Shown: positions 10,098-18,948 of the stretch, one piece after another
Numbering within the stretch: the first letter of the stretch is position 1
How the letters are laid out: every line of letters starts with the position of its first letter
NCBI GenBank assembly: GCA_958296185.1
Contig: CATQIB010000013.1
Location: 1-64,000 of the forward strand
Source of the DNA: an uncultured Mesonia sp.
GTDB taxonomy: Bacteria > Bacteroidota > Bacteroidia > Flavobacteriales > Flavobacteriaceae
Direction: 5' to 3'
Length of the DNA: 64,000 nt
Notes under the pieces: generated by a model
What the model was told of the DNA's origin: nothing
The model's input: only the letters and a program-made list of their open reading frames with translations
The model's database searches: none
Program-made: the position numbers and the translations under genes

Positions 10098-10880
10098 TTA
10101 GTTCACCATAAAATGAGCGCCTTCGCTATGCGTGTGCCCGTCTTCATCGGTTACGCTAATGCTCAGGTGGTATTCCCCCGGAGTCGCATTTTGCGGAACA
10201 GCTAAATGTTCATGAAAATGAGCAGTGGTCCCGGTATAATTGCTGAAATTTTGATCAACTTCCCAGTTTACTTGGTTCCCTGTTGGGTTAAGACCGTGAC
10301 CGTGAATATTCACATTGATGTTTTGAATACCGTGGGTACTCGTAATATCGGCTTCGGCATGCAAATCGCTACCCGCCGTTACATCCTCTACGTGCAAATG
10401 ACTAATGCTAATCTCATCTTCGTGATCGTGAGCTTCTCCCAAAACAACTTCTACATAGGCTTCAGACTGGTTACCGGCTTCATCAAGCACAATAATACCC
10501 AAGTGGTAAGTTCCTGGAGTAATGTCTAAAGGCACATCAATATGCTCATGCAAATCAAAACTTTGTTGACCTGCTTCTAAGTTTTGCGTTTTGCTATAGG
10601 TCCACGGCTGGCTTTCGGAATGACTTGCCACTCGGCCATGGGTATGCCCGTCAAAGTTATTATGAATATCAATTTTATACGAAGCTAAGCCTTCATTATC
10701 TTCTAAAAGGGCGTCGATATGCAGTTCTTCTCCTAAAGCTATCTCTTCCATTTGGGTTGGCTCAACTAGCGTAATAACTGGCGCTGTAGTATCTAATGAT
10801 CCATCATCGTCGCTACTACAAGCGCTTAAACTCATTACTGCTATTAAAAGCATTATTCTAAAACTATTTAATTTATTCAT
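10098..10880 (-). CDS. DUF4625 lipoprotein, two Ig-like repeats, His-rich
   Basis: The 260-residue product starts with a lipoprotein signal (MSLSACSSDDD) followed by two tandem DUF4625-type beta-sandwich repeats (about 35-150 and 155-258). Each ends in a PGxYHLxIxVxDExG motif. Histidines are frequent (GHTHG, DHEDE, HIHGHG-like clusters), which fits metal binding on the cell surface. It is the last gene of an operon with a TonB receptor, and a terminator follows. The family has no established biochemical function; zinc or copper handling is inferred from composition and context. Confidence 0.8.
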   Translation of the reverse strand: MNKLNSFRIMLLIAVMSLSACSSDDDGSLDTTAPVITLVEPTQMEEIALGEELHIDALLEDNEGLASYKIDIHNNFDGHTHGRVASHSESQPWTYSKTQNLEAGQQSFDLHEHIDVPLDITPGTYHLGIIVLDEAGNQSEAYVEVVLGEAHDHEDEISISHLHVEDVTAGSDLHAEADITSTHGIQNINVNIHGHGLNPTGNQVNWEVDQNFSNYTGTTAHFHEHLAVPQNATPGEYHLSISVTDEDGHTHSEGAHFMVN

Positions 10881-10894
10881 GGTTTTCTATTTTT

Positions 10895-11284
10895 TTATTT
10901 ACGGTTAAATTCTCTTTGGTTAGCTAGTAGCTGATTGCTAGTGTATTTACCAAACGGGGGCCCACGTAAAAAATAAGGCATGCTGGCTTTTTGTAAAGGG
11001 CTAATTCGTACAAAGCGAAGCAATCTTCCTTGTGGCGGCTGAATAATAGTTGAAATGCTATGAACCAAGCTCAAAGCTAAAAAGCCTCGCCACTGGTCAA
11101 AAAGCGTACAAAAGTGAACATAATGCTGTGTGGCGAGTCCAGCCTCTGTAGCTTGACTTCGCAATACCTCAAGGGTATACGGCGAAGGGTGACTCACGCT
11201 TAAGAAATGCAGGGGTAATAATGCCTGAGCTCCTAATATTAAAAGCGCTGAACCAAGGGCGATATGTTTTTTTGCATGGCTCAT
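10895..11284 (-). CDS. Small hydrophobic protein of unknown function in the TonB receptor operon
   Basis: I chose the ATG at 11282-11284 (MSHAKKHIALG) because it overlaps the receptor stop codon as TAATG, a translational-coupling arrangement. A longer start six codons upstream is possible. The product has about 129 residues with an N-terminal hydrophobic helix and a mature part containing HYVHFC and PPFGKY. It resembles the small exported proteins often found beside Bacteroidota metal receptors, but I cannot name the family. Confidence 0.65.
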   Translation of the reverse strand: MSHAKKHIALGSALLILGAQALLPLHFLSVSHPSPYTLEVLRSQATEAGLATQHYVHFCTLFDQWRGFLALSLVHSISTIIQPPQGRLLRFVRISPLQKASMPYFLRGPPFGKYTSNQLLANQREFNRK

Positions 11285-13668
11285 TAAAAGGCTATAGACC
11301 AAGTAAGTTGAATGTTTCTCGCCTGTTCGGGTATATCGATCTGGCGGTAAAAACTGGTGTGTTGATAATACTTTTGATTTAATAGATTACTCACGCGCAA
11401 ACTCAATTTATTCGTCAGTTGGTCGATTTTAAAGTCTTTGCTAATTAACAAACCTAGTATTTGATAACCTGGAGTCGGTATCTCGGCTTGAGCGATTCGC
11501 TTTTGTTTGGCGGCTAAACGCGCATTTAAACCTACTTGCATACCGGCTAACTTACTTTCTTTTGAGAAGCTATAGGTCAATTCGGTGTAAGCCGAGTTGG
11601 CCGGAGTAAATGGTAAAGGGTAATCGCGCCCAGCATTTCCGGTTCGCTGTTGGTTATGCATATATTCAAGCACCAACAAGCTGCTCCATTGCTCATGAAA
11701 ACGATGGGTATAAGCAGCTTCGAATCCGCTTAAGATCGCTTCAGATTGGGTGTATTGATACAATTGCCCGGCGTGAGGTAGTATAGAGAAGACTTTCGTC
11801 GGATTTAAAAAGAGGTAATTATCAAAATAGTACACATAAGGGTTTACGGCCACCTCCCAAGAAGGCCGCTTAAAGCTGATGTGCAGATCGGCTACAAAGC
11901 CTTTTTCGGGATCGAGTTGTGTATTGCCTTGCTCGTGTCTAAACGACCCATGGTGTATACCGTTGGCACCCAATTCAATTGCGGTGGGCCATCTAAAATT
12001 AGTCCCTAAATTAGCGCGTAACTCCCAGTCTTGATACCGTGTAGCAAAACCGAGCATTACATTAAAGCTGTCAAAGTTTTTAGAAAAATCTGGACTGCGT
12101 TGAGCATAAGTTTGCGCTTCTTCTGGGGTGTATTGGCTGGTTGTTAAAAAGTTATACAGGTATTCATCAAAATAGGATTTAATTTGGGTTTTTCCCCAAT
12201 CGTAACGCATCCCCAGTTGTAGCAAACTCTTATCGGTAATTCGGAATTCATTCAGTAAAAAAGCGCCCCAAGTGCTGCTATTATAATCGGGAAGAAAGAA
12301 ATTATAACCCCCTGAATCGTTGGTTTGATAGCGCCCCTCTACCCCTAGTTTTAATTCGTTTTTAGTCAACCACTGCTGTTGCCATTTGAGCTTGACGTCG
12401 TAGGTCTTCAAACTAAAATCTAATTCGAGATTAGGATTAACCGCTGGGGCTGCTTGATTGCCGTAATGCGTATGAAACTTACTGAATTCTTGACGGTGAT
12501 TGTTTTGATAGCTCAGGTCTATTTTTAAGGTCTTTTGATCTGCTACAAAATAGGTGGTATTATTGCTTAGCTTAAAATGGGTCACCCGTTGATACGGATA
12601 GTCGATATCTCTTCGGTCACCGTCATCTTTAACCCTTTCCACCGATGGAATACCATGGGCACCAGGAAAAAAACCCGCCTTTTGATACACCCGACTTATA
12701 TTGAATCTACTTACAAAACGCTCACCGCTATAGCCCAACTGCGTATGGATGTTGCGTTCGACTCCTGCCGTATTTTTTAAGCGTCTCTGGTCTATGGGAA
12801 GTCTAAAATTAAGATAGGTTAGGCTATCGGCAGGTACAGCAAAATCGGCATAATCCATTTGCGTATAGGTTGTTTTAGCAAAAAAGCCTTTGTGTTTATA
12901 ATTTAGTTGTAGCGAGCCGCCCAAGGCTTGATTAACCGATTTAGCCATACCCGTAAAACTGCCGCTAATACCTGACTCACTAGGCACTTTATAGTGATCT
13001 ATTTTAAGTACGCCTCCAATGGCATCACTACCGTATTCGAGTGCCCCCACCCCTTTGATGATTTCCACCTGATCTACGGCAAGCGCATCAATAGCCAAAC
13101 CGTGGTCTGCCCCCCATTGCTGGTCGGCTTGATTAATGCCATTTTCACTTACTGCAATCCGGTTTAACCCAAGCCCCCGCAACATGGGTTTAGCCATACC
13201 CGAACCCACTTGCATGGCTTGTACGCCGGGTAGTTTTTCTAAACTCCCAGCCAAGCTTCCGTTGTATTCTTGTGCAATATAGTTAGCCTGTACTTTTTGT
13301 GTATGCTGCGTATCGTTCAGGCGGTTTTCACCGTTCACCACTACTTCATCAAGCTCTTGCTGCCGCAGAGCAACATATAGTACGGGTTTAGGAGCATCAT
13401 TTACTTCTAGTACCCGAATGAATTCTTGTCCGTTTCCCGCCGTAATACGCACTGGGCAACTGCCTTCGCATAGTTGCTTTAAAGTAAAATAACCCTCAAA
13501 ATCGGTGTAGCTGGTTTGTGGTTTGTCTAGTCTTTCAATATGTGCGTGTATGAGCGGCTCTTGTGTACGCTCGTCTACTATCTGGCCGTGCCACTGCAAA
13601 TCGCAAGTTTGCGCAGTAGCCAAAGCTCCTACCAGCATGCACAAGATGCTAGTGATTCTATGTTTCAT
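11284..13668 (-). CDS. TonB-dependent receptor, candidate metal (zinc-type) transporter
   Basis: I start at the ATG at 13666-13668 (MKHRITSILCML), which gives a normal signal peptide; an upstream ATG adds 14 Cys-rich residues and looks wrong. A carboxypeptidase-regulatory-like domain comes first (IVDERTQEPLIHAHI), then the plug (GSGMAKPMLRGLGLNRIAV, GVGALEYGSDAIGGV) and a barrel of about 600 residues. It is a plain TonB receptor, not SusC, since there is no SusD partner. The His-rich DUF4625 lipoprotein, two small exported proteins and the absence of sugar genes suggest metal uptake. The metal cannot be read from the sequence. Confidence 0.9.
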   Translation of the reverse strand: MKHRITSILCMLVGALATAQTCDLQWHGQIVDERTQEPLIHAHIERLDKPQTSYTDFEGYFTLKQLCEGSCPVRITAGNGQEFIRVLEVNDAPKPVLYVALRQQELDEVVVNGENRLNDTQHTQKVQANYIAQEYNGSLAGSLEKLPGVQAMQVGSGMAKPMLRGLGLNRIAVSENGINQADQQWGADHGLAIDALAVDQVEIIKGVGALEYGSDAIGGVLKIDHYKVPSESGISGSFTGMAKSVNQALGGSLQLNYKHKGFFAKTTYTQMDYADFAVPADSLTYLNFRLPIDQRRLKNTAGVERNIHTQLGYSGERFVSRFNISRVYQKAGFFPGAHGIPSVERVKDDGDRRDIDYPYQRVTHFKLSNNTTYFVADQKTLKIDLSYQNNHRQEFSKFHTHYGNQAAPAVNPNLELDFSLKTYDVKLKWQQQWLTKNELKLGVEGRYQTNDSGGYNFFLPDYNSSTWGAFLLNEFRITDKSLLQLGMRYDWGKTQIKSYFDEYLYNFLTTSQYTPEEAQTYAQRSPDFSKNFDSFNVMLGFATRYQDWELRANLGTNFRWPTAIELGANGIHHGSFRHEQGNTQLDPEKGFVADLHISFKRPSWEVAVNPYVYYFDNYLFLNPTKVFSILPHAGQLYQYTQSEAILSGFEAAYTHRFHEQWSSLLVLEYMHNQQRTGNAGRDYPLPFTPANSAYTELTYSFSKESKLAGMQVGLNARLAAKQKRIAQAEIPTPGYQILGLLISKDFKIDQLTNKLSLRVSNLLNQKYYQHTSFYRQIDIPEQARNIQLTWSIAF

Positions 13669-13785
13669 ATTAAATAAGGGAATACCGGTTAAACATCGGC
13701 AACAGCACAATGAGCAAAAGCTATTTTAGGCTGTGCAGGCGCCTATCTTTTATAATTACAATAAAAGAGGCCTTAGGTTTTTGAT

Positions 13786-14094
13786 TTAAGCGGTAGGTTG
13801 CGGCGGAGGCTTGTTGTAAATCAAGCAGCTAGGCAATGGTTTTAAAGCCGGTGCCTCGTATGCGGGAAAGTTGGTAGGAAAATTACTTTCAATGGGAGCC
13901 TGAAGGGCAAAATCTATTGAACTGAATTCAGCTACCGGATTCTTATCGGCATGAGCGATATGACACCAAGAACAATCCTGCCAATCTTCGCTATGTTCAT
14001 GGTGGGTAAGGCTATGCAAACTGGCTACCTTTACCAGTACAAAAACCAGTAGGAAGAACCAAGAAAGACTATTTTTTACCCGTTGCGTCATCAT
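13786..14094 (-). CDS. Small exported protein with HxxH/CxWC segment, first gene of the receptor operon
   Basis: The product has 102 residues: an N-terminal membrane or signal helix, then HSLTHHEHSEDWQDCSWCHIAHADK, a cluster of His and Cys suited to metal binding, and a Pro-rich tail ending PPPQPTA. It is the first gene of the TonB receptor operon. The unrelated small protein at 21642-22004 has a similar architecture and Pro-rich end. No named family is recognised; a metal-related periplasmic role is inferred. Confidence 0.68.
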   Translation of the reverse strand: MMTQRVKNSLSWFFLLVFVLVKVASLHSLTHHEHSEDWQDCSWCHIAHADKNPVAEFSSIDFALQAPIESNFPTNFPAYEAPALKPLPSCLIYNKPPPQPTA

Positions 14095-14449
14095 TTGGCT
14101 ACAAACATACGCTTTTAGTTGAAAAACGTCAATAATTGCTTAGTGTTTTTGTCTCTTCGCTTTTAGTTTTTAACTGCTTTTAAACCAACTAATTTCCCGT
14201 AGGCCTTATAAATTGCGAGCCTTATAAGACGAGCTATTGGCACTTTCTCTTTTTGCTCTACAAGCAAGTCTGCTCGTTGACTTATGCTTATTTCAACAGC
14301 TTACCAAATGTGTTTTAGTTATACCGACCAAAAATCGAAAGAACAAGTTACTAGAGATCTAAAATGACTGCTAATGCTAAAGCTTTCTGGCTATGCTAAT
14401 TCGAGAGACCCCCCTTAGTTTATCCAAATAAACCGAAGAGATACTCCAT

Positions 14450-14551
14450 AGCTAGTTCGATACTGGCTCGATACTCCTTCGATAAAACATCGATAATTCC
14501 TTATATGTCGAGGGATCAACGAAGAAGTACCGAAGGAGTTACGAAGTAGCT
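14450..14551. repeat. Large imperfect inverted repeat (about 37-nt arms)
   Basis: The left arm begins AGCTAGTTCGATACT and the right arm ends AGTTACGAAGTAGCT. The arms are made of repeating TCGATACT/CCTTCG words that pair with CGAAGGAGT/CGAAG words, around a loop of about 30 nt. It sits in a 680-bp gap between divergent genes. It resembles a palindromic intergenic repeat more than a terminator, as no T run follows. Confidence 0.6.
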
Positions 14552-14771
14552 ATGCTTTTGCGTTGCTTTTAGCCGGTACAAAAATCAGTTAAAATAGACC
14601 GGTAGCTCGGGCATAACGTCTAAAACCAAAAGGGTGAAAAACCTTGAAAAATAGATTTTAATAGCTGAAGATTAAATTTTTATGATATCTTTAGAAGATG
14701 ATTCTCAGTAAACACCATGATTTTTTGAATCAAAATTAATTCGGTAATACTTAATAAAACAACAAAAAGGT

Positions 14772-15359
14772 ATGAGAAAACTATGGCAATTTATCGGTAT
14801 AGCCTTATTAACGCTTTGCATGGCGTTTACTGGGGTAGACAAAAAGACGGTAGTAATTGATGTGGCGCACGGCGGTCAAGACAAGGGCAGCACAATTGAA
14901 GGCTTTCAAGAGAAAGAGATTGCGCTTAAAGTTGCGCACAAAATTAAGGCGCTTAATCGTAATTCGGCCATTGAAATCATTTTAACGCGAGAAGCAGATG
15001 AGTTTATATCGCTAATAGATCGCGCTAAGCACATCAACAAATTACAACCCGATATGGTGATTTCGCTACACGTCAACCAACATAGTAACACCAACAAGCA
15101 AGGAATGGAAATTTATCTTAGCGATGAAAATAAAGAAAGAGCAAAATCTGCCGAGTTAGCCTCAAAGTTACTTTATGGCTTTAAGGATGAAAAGGTGGCC
15201 ATAAAAAAAGCTGGCTTTTATTTGCTTAAACAAGTAGACTATCCCATCGCCTTGGTTGAACTTGGTTTTCTATCAAATGAAAAGGATCGCCAAATATTGA
15301 CCAGTGAACAAGGACAGGATGAACTTGCCACCAGAATTTTAAATGCGATTAGTGAATAA
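14772..15359 (+). CDS. N-acetylmuramoyl-L-alanine amidase (Amidase_3)
   Basis: The product has 195 residues with a signal peptide followed by the zinc amidase fold: VIDVAHGGQDKGS (first His), FQEKEIALKVA (Glu), MVISLHVNQHS (second His) and ALVELGFLSNEKD (catalytic Glu). It cleaves the amide bond between MurNAc and L-Ala in periplasmic peptidoglycan. The motif has DVAHGG where DPGHGG is usual. The protein is a bare catalytic domain. A gap of 677 bp upstream contains an inverted repeat. Confidence 0.9.
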   Translation: MRKLWQFIGIALLTLCMAFTGVDKKTVVIDVAHGGQDKGSTIEGFQEKEIALKVAHKIKALNRNSAIEIILTREADEFISLIDRAKHINKLQPDMVISLHVNQHSNTNKQGMEIYLSDENKERAKSAELASKLLYGFKDEKVAIKKAGFYLLKQVDYPIALVELGFLSNEKDRQILTSEQGQDELATRILNAISE

Positions 15360-15508
15360 TAATTAAAATGCACTTGCCTTGATTTTGGCTTTTGACCTTT
15401 AAAGGCGTTCTACATAAAGCAAGATTATCGGTAATGGCGGTGATATAATTCATCACCCCATTTATATGGCGCTTTTCATAAAGCAAAATCATCAAAGGCA
15501 AATTTGAA

Positions 15509-15684
15509 TGGCAAATAGGCTTTGGTGCCTTCACGGTGAGTCATCAAGTGTTCATCATGTGGTCGATTATATTAAAAATCAAGAAAAACACCATGAGAAG
15601 AAATCTTTTAGAGAAGAATATATTGATGCTTTAAACGCTTATGAAATTGATTTTAATCGCGATTATGTCTTTACGGATGATTGA
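15509..15684 (+). pseudogene. Remnant of an IS200/REP-associated tyrosine transposase (C-terminus)
   Basis: The translation WQIGFGAFTVSH, then after a frameshift HHVVDYIKNQEKHHEKKSF and EYIDALNAYEIDFNRDYVF, matches the end of Y1-type transposases (WQxGYGAFSVS...YIxNQExHH). No start or catalytic HUH part remains nearby. It is a dead fragment between the amidase and the sulfur genes. Confidence 0.75.
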
Positions 15685-15781
15685 TGTCACCCCTACGGGG
15701 TTATGGATATATCGCCCGATGAGGATATTAATATGTCGCTTTTCCAAAATCGGTGAAAATTCATGGGTATAATAAAGTCAT

Positions 15782-15795
15782 GTAACCAGAGTTAC
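15782..15795. promoter_or_regulatory. Palindromic operator GTAAC-N4-GTTAC upstream of the TauE gene
   Basis: The sequence GTAACCAGAGTTAC is a perfect palindrome in its 5-bp arms. Its centre is about 30 bp upstream of a TATATTTG -7 box (15818-15825), near -43 from the expected start, a position typical for CRP/FNR-type activators. Identical arms occur at 22043 and 22258. Confidence 0.6.
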
Positions 15796-15817
15796 AAGAC
15801 TTGTAAGTTTAGACCAG

Positions 15818-15825
15818 TATATTTG
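15818..15825 (+). promoter_or_regulatory. Putative -7 box TATATTTG of the TauE promoter
   Basis: It matches the Bacteroidota TAnnTTTG -7 consensus and lies 20 bp upstream of the ATG. The upstream TTG is closer than usual, which fits an activator-dependent promoter. Confidence 0.5.
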
Positions 15826-15844
15826 TACTCTAAAAGATATATAA

Positions 15845-16654
15845 ATGGAGCTATATGAGATTCTAGGTTATGCGGGCGCGCTAATTATCGGACTGGTTTT
15901 AGGGTTAATTGGTGGCGGCGGCTCTATTCTTACGGTTCCTATATTGGTATATGCGCTTTCGCTTAATCCTGTAATTGCTACGGCCTATTCCCTATTTGTT
16001 GTTGGTAGCACATCGCTTGTTGGCGCAATAAAGAATATGTCTAAAGGCTTAGTTGATTATAAAACCGCCATAATTTTTGCCCTACCTGCCTTTATTGCGG
16101 TGTATCTTACACGAGCCTTTTTAATTCCGGCCATACCCGAGAAACTCCTCGAAATTAACAATTTCACGCTTACCAAGAATTTGGCCATAATGCTCTTTTT
16201 TGCCGTAATAATGCTTTTGGCATCTATTTCAATGATACGGAATAAGAAAGGAGAAAATGATAAGGATGGACCTGTTTCTTATAATTACCCCCTAATAGTT
16301 GTTGAAGGCATTGTAGTGGGCGCCATAACCGGTATTGTTGGTGCTGGTGGTGGATTTTTGATTATTCCCGCTCTTGTACTTTTAGCAAAATTACCCATGA
16401 AAAAAGCGGTTGCCACCTCTTTGCTCATCATCGCTATCAAATCGCTTACCGGCTTTTTAGGCGATGTTCAAAATTTAGACATTGACTGGCCTTTCCTTCT
16501 CATTTTTTCTGGCCTGTCTATAATTGGTATTTTCATCGGTATATGGCTTAATAAGTTTATCGATGGCAAAAAGTTAAAAAAAGCTTTTGGTTGGTTCGTA
16601 CTCCTTATGGGGATTTATATCATTTATAAAGAACTGGCCGCACAGGGATTTTAA
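15845..16654 (+). CDS. TauE/SafE-family sulfite/sulfur-anion exporter
   Basis: The product has 269 residues with about eight membrane helices. Both TauE halves carry the Gly-rich signature (GLIGGGGSILTVPIL near residue 21 and GIVGAGGGFLIIPALVLLAKLP near 160). The family moves sulfite, sulfoacetate or related anions across the inner membrane. It is followed by an exported DsrE protein and a persulfide dioxygenase, so it probably removes sulfite formed by sulfide or persulfide oxidation. A palindromic operator precedes it. Confidence 0.9.
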   Translation: MELYEILGYAGALIIGLVLGLIGGGGSILTVPILVYALSLNPVIATAYSLFVVGSTSLVGAIKNMSKGLVDYKTAIIFALPAFIAVYLTRAFLIPAIPEKLLEINNFTLTKNLAIMLFFAVIMLLASISMIRNKKGENDKDGPVSYNYPLIVVEGIVVGAITGIVGAGGGFLIIPALVLLAKLPMKKAVATSLLIIAIKSLTGFLGDVQNLDIDWPFLLIFSGLSIIGIFIGIWLNKFIDGKKLKKAFGWFVLLMGIYIIYKELAAQGF

Positions 16655-16731
16655 TTAATAGGCTTTCTTTTTACAAGGATCAAAATTTCTAAAACAATAA
16701 AATTAATCATTAACAAAAATTCTATTAAACT

Positions 16732-17190
16732 ATGAAACTAACACGGTTAACAAAATGCATCTCAATCGCTTTAATCGCCTTGTCTTCTTTGACCTTATCT
16801 GCGCAAAGCAGTACCCAAAAAGCTATTGATTCAGAGATGGTGAATGATTTGAATAAAACTCCAAATATGGCCTTAGGATTGCAAAAAGAACGTCATATAA
16901 AAGGGGCATTCAAATTTTTTGATCAATTACTGGAAAGTGATGTTAATTTTGAAAATTTTGAAATCGTAATTTGGGGAGGTGTGGTAGCTGAGTTAAAACA
17001 AGGTACTGATCTCTCTCGTTTGATTGATACGAATCAACATCCGAAATTGCGCATAAGCGTTTGTAAACAAGCAATGAAAAGGTTAAAAGTAACCGAAAAA
17101 GATTTGCCGGCATCGGTTATTCCCGTTGAAAATGCCTTTTCAAGACTTTTGCAGATTCAGGCTAAAGGGTATAACGTAATCGTTCCCTAA
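16732..17190 (+). CDS. Exported DsrE-family sulfur-relay protein
   Basis: The product has 152 residues with a signal peptide ending TLSAQ and a DsrE/DsrF-like alpha/beta fold. A conserved Cys lies in RISVCKQAMKRL, in the place of the sulfur-carrying Cys of the family. It lies between the TauE exporter and the persulfide dioxygenase, which supports a role in periplasmic sulfur transfer. Acceptor and donor are unknown. Confidence 0.82.
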   Translation: MKLTRLTKCISIALIALSSLTLSAQSSTQKAIDSEMVNDLNKTPNMALGLQKERHIKGAFKFFDQLLESDVNFENFEIVIWGGVVAELKQGTDLSRLIDTNQHPKLRISVCKQAMKRLKVTEKDLPASVIPVENAFSRLLQIQAKGYNVIVP

Positions 17191-17331
17191 GAATAAATTG
17201 CCGCTATAAGTAACATTTTTTAAATAAGAATGAAGTGAGATTAAATGCTATGGAGTTGCACATGCTAATGCATTTGATCTAAAAATTTTTATTTCGCCAA
17301 AAACAAAATATACTCCGAATAAGATTTTTTA

Positions 17332-17356
17332 AACCCGTCTTAACCGACGGGTTTTT
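17332..17356 (+). terminator. Intrinsic terminator after the DsrE gene
   Basis: The stem AACCCGTC / GACGGGTT is followed by TTTT. It lies 142 bp after the DsrE stop and separates it from the next unit. Confidence 0.85.
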
Positions 17357-17454
17357 ATCTGTTAAAGCTATTTTAAAAATTTCACAATGTAACCTAAGTA
17401 GCTCGTATTCTCGATTTTAGGACTTATTTTTAAAGTAAATTAAAATTTGAAGTT

Positions 17455-18786
17455 ATGAATATTAAACAATTTGAATATAAACCTCTGGCGCATTACAGTT
17501 ATGCTATTGTAAGCGATGGTAAGATGGCCGTTATAGATCCGGAAAGGAATCCAGAACAGTATTTTGAATTTGCCAAAGCCAATAATGCAGAAATAGTCGC
17601 CGTAATCGAGACCCACCCGCACGCCGATTTTGTGAGTTCGCATTTAGAAATCCACAAAGCTACGGGAGCCACTATTTACAACAGTGAGAAATTAGGTGCA
17701 GACTACCCTCACGAGGCATTTGATGAAGGGGACAGCATAAGCTTGGGGAGTGTTAAGTTAAAAGCAATAAATACACCCGGACACTCGCCAGATAGTATAA
17801 CTATTGTGGCTACAGAAGAAAATGAAACAGCGCTATTTACAGGCGACACCCTATTTATAGGTGATGTTGGTCGGCCAGATTTACGCGAAAAAGCAGGAAA
17901 TATGAAGGCCAAGCGCGAGCAACTTGCCGAGATGATGTATGAGACCATTCAACATAAATTTACAGATTTACCCGATGATGCGGTAGTTTATCCCGCACAC
18001 GGTGCTGGTTCTCTTTGCGGAAAAAATATGAGCGATGCAGCGAGCAGTACTTTAGGTAATGAACGTATGGGAAATTGGGCCTTTAAAGAGCAATCTAAAG
18101 AAGAGTTTATGGATACCATACTCGACGGGCAGCCTTTTATTCCGCATTATTTTGGCTTTGATGTAGATACCAATAAAGCCGGAGCAGAAGACTTGAAACC
18201 CTCTATTGCAAGGGTCCCTTTTACCGAAAATGCAACCGCCGAGGGTATAATTGTAGATACCCGCGATGAAGCTAGCTTTAAAAAAGGTCATTTAAAAGGT
18301 AGTATAAACATACAAGCAGTATCTGAAAACGCTAAATTTGAAACATGGCTCGGTTCTGTAATAAAACCAGAGGAGACTTTTACCTTGGTAATTGATCGTC
18401 CTGAACTTAAAGACAGCTTATTGCAACGCGTAGCCAAAATAGGTTATGAGAAATTGCTAGAGCAGGTTATCACCATTTCAAATGAAAATTTAGAAAATAC
18501 CGAACTATTAGATGTTACGGAATTCAAAGAGAACCTCGACCAATTTACCATTGTTGACATACGCAATACAAGCGAGGTAGAAGAAGGTAAGTATTTTGAA
18601 AGTGCGCTTAGTTATCCATTGAATGAATTAAGGGAAAAAGCCAGCGAAATACCAACCGATAAACCCATTGTTGTTCATTGTGCCGGCGGTTACCGCAGTG
18701 CTACCGGTAGCAGTATTCTTCAAAAAGAATTAGCAGGAACAAAGGTGTATGATTTGAGTGACGCGATAGAACAATTCAAAGACTAA
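17455..18786 (+). CDS. Persulfide dioxygenase-like MBL protein fused to two rhodanese domains
   Basis: The product has 443 residues. Residues 1-235 are a metallo-beta-lactamase domain of the ETHE1/persulfide dioxygenase group (THPHADF at 53-59, GHSPDS, GDTLFIGDVGRPDL). Two rhodanese domains follow. The first (about 250-340) has VIDRP where the active-site Cys loop should be and is probably inactive. The second ends with HCAGGYRS, with Cys near 409. Such proteins oxidise glutathione or bacillithiol-type persulfides to sulfite. The neighbours (DsrE, TauE) fit a sulfide-to-sulfite-to-export pathway. It is cytoplasmic, with no signal peptide. Confidence 0.92.
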   Translation: MNIKQFEYKPLAHYSYAIVSDGKMAVIDPERNPEQYFEFAKANNAEIVAVIETHPHADFVSSHLEIHKATGATIYNSEKLGADYPHEAFDEGDSISLGSVKLKAINTPGHSPDSITIVATEENETALFTGDTLFIGDVGRPDLREKAGNMKAKREQLAEMMYETIQHKFTDLPDDAVVYPAHGAGSLCGKNMSDAASSTLGNERMGNWAFKEQSKEEFMDTILDGQPFIPHYFGFDVDTNKAGAEDLKPSIARVPFTENATAEGIIVDTRDEASFKKGHLKGSINIQAVSENAKFETWLGSVIKPEETFTLVIDRPELKDSLLQRVAKIGYEKLLEQVITISNENLENTELLDVTEFKENLDQFTIVDIRNTSEVEEGKYFESALSYPLNELREKASEIPTDKPIVVHCAGGYRSATGSSILQKELAGTKVYDLSDAIEQFKD

Positions 18787-18877
18787 ACCTGTTGTTACGG
18801 AATTTGAGGTTGTAATAATAATCTAGTATTTATTGTTTATAAGTATTAGACACCCCCTATTTTGGTGAGCCAAATTA

Positions 18878-18907
18878 TCCCGAAGAGCTAAGCTTTTCGG
18901 GATTTTT
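18878..18907 (+). terminator. Intrinsic terminator after the MBL-rhodanese gene
   Basis: The stem CCCGAA / TTCGGG is followed by ATTTTT, in the gap between convergent genes. A second 9-bp hairpin (ATAAGCTGG / CCAGCTTAT, 18911-18941) follows and may serve the opposite strand. Confidence 0.7.
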
Positions 18908-18948
18908 CATATAAGCTGGAAGCCATTAGCTCCCAGCTTATAAAAATT

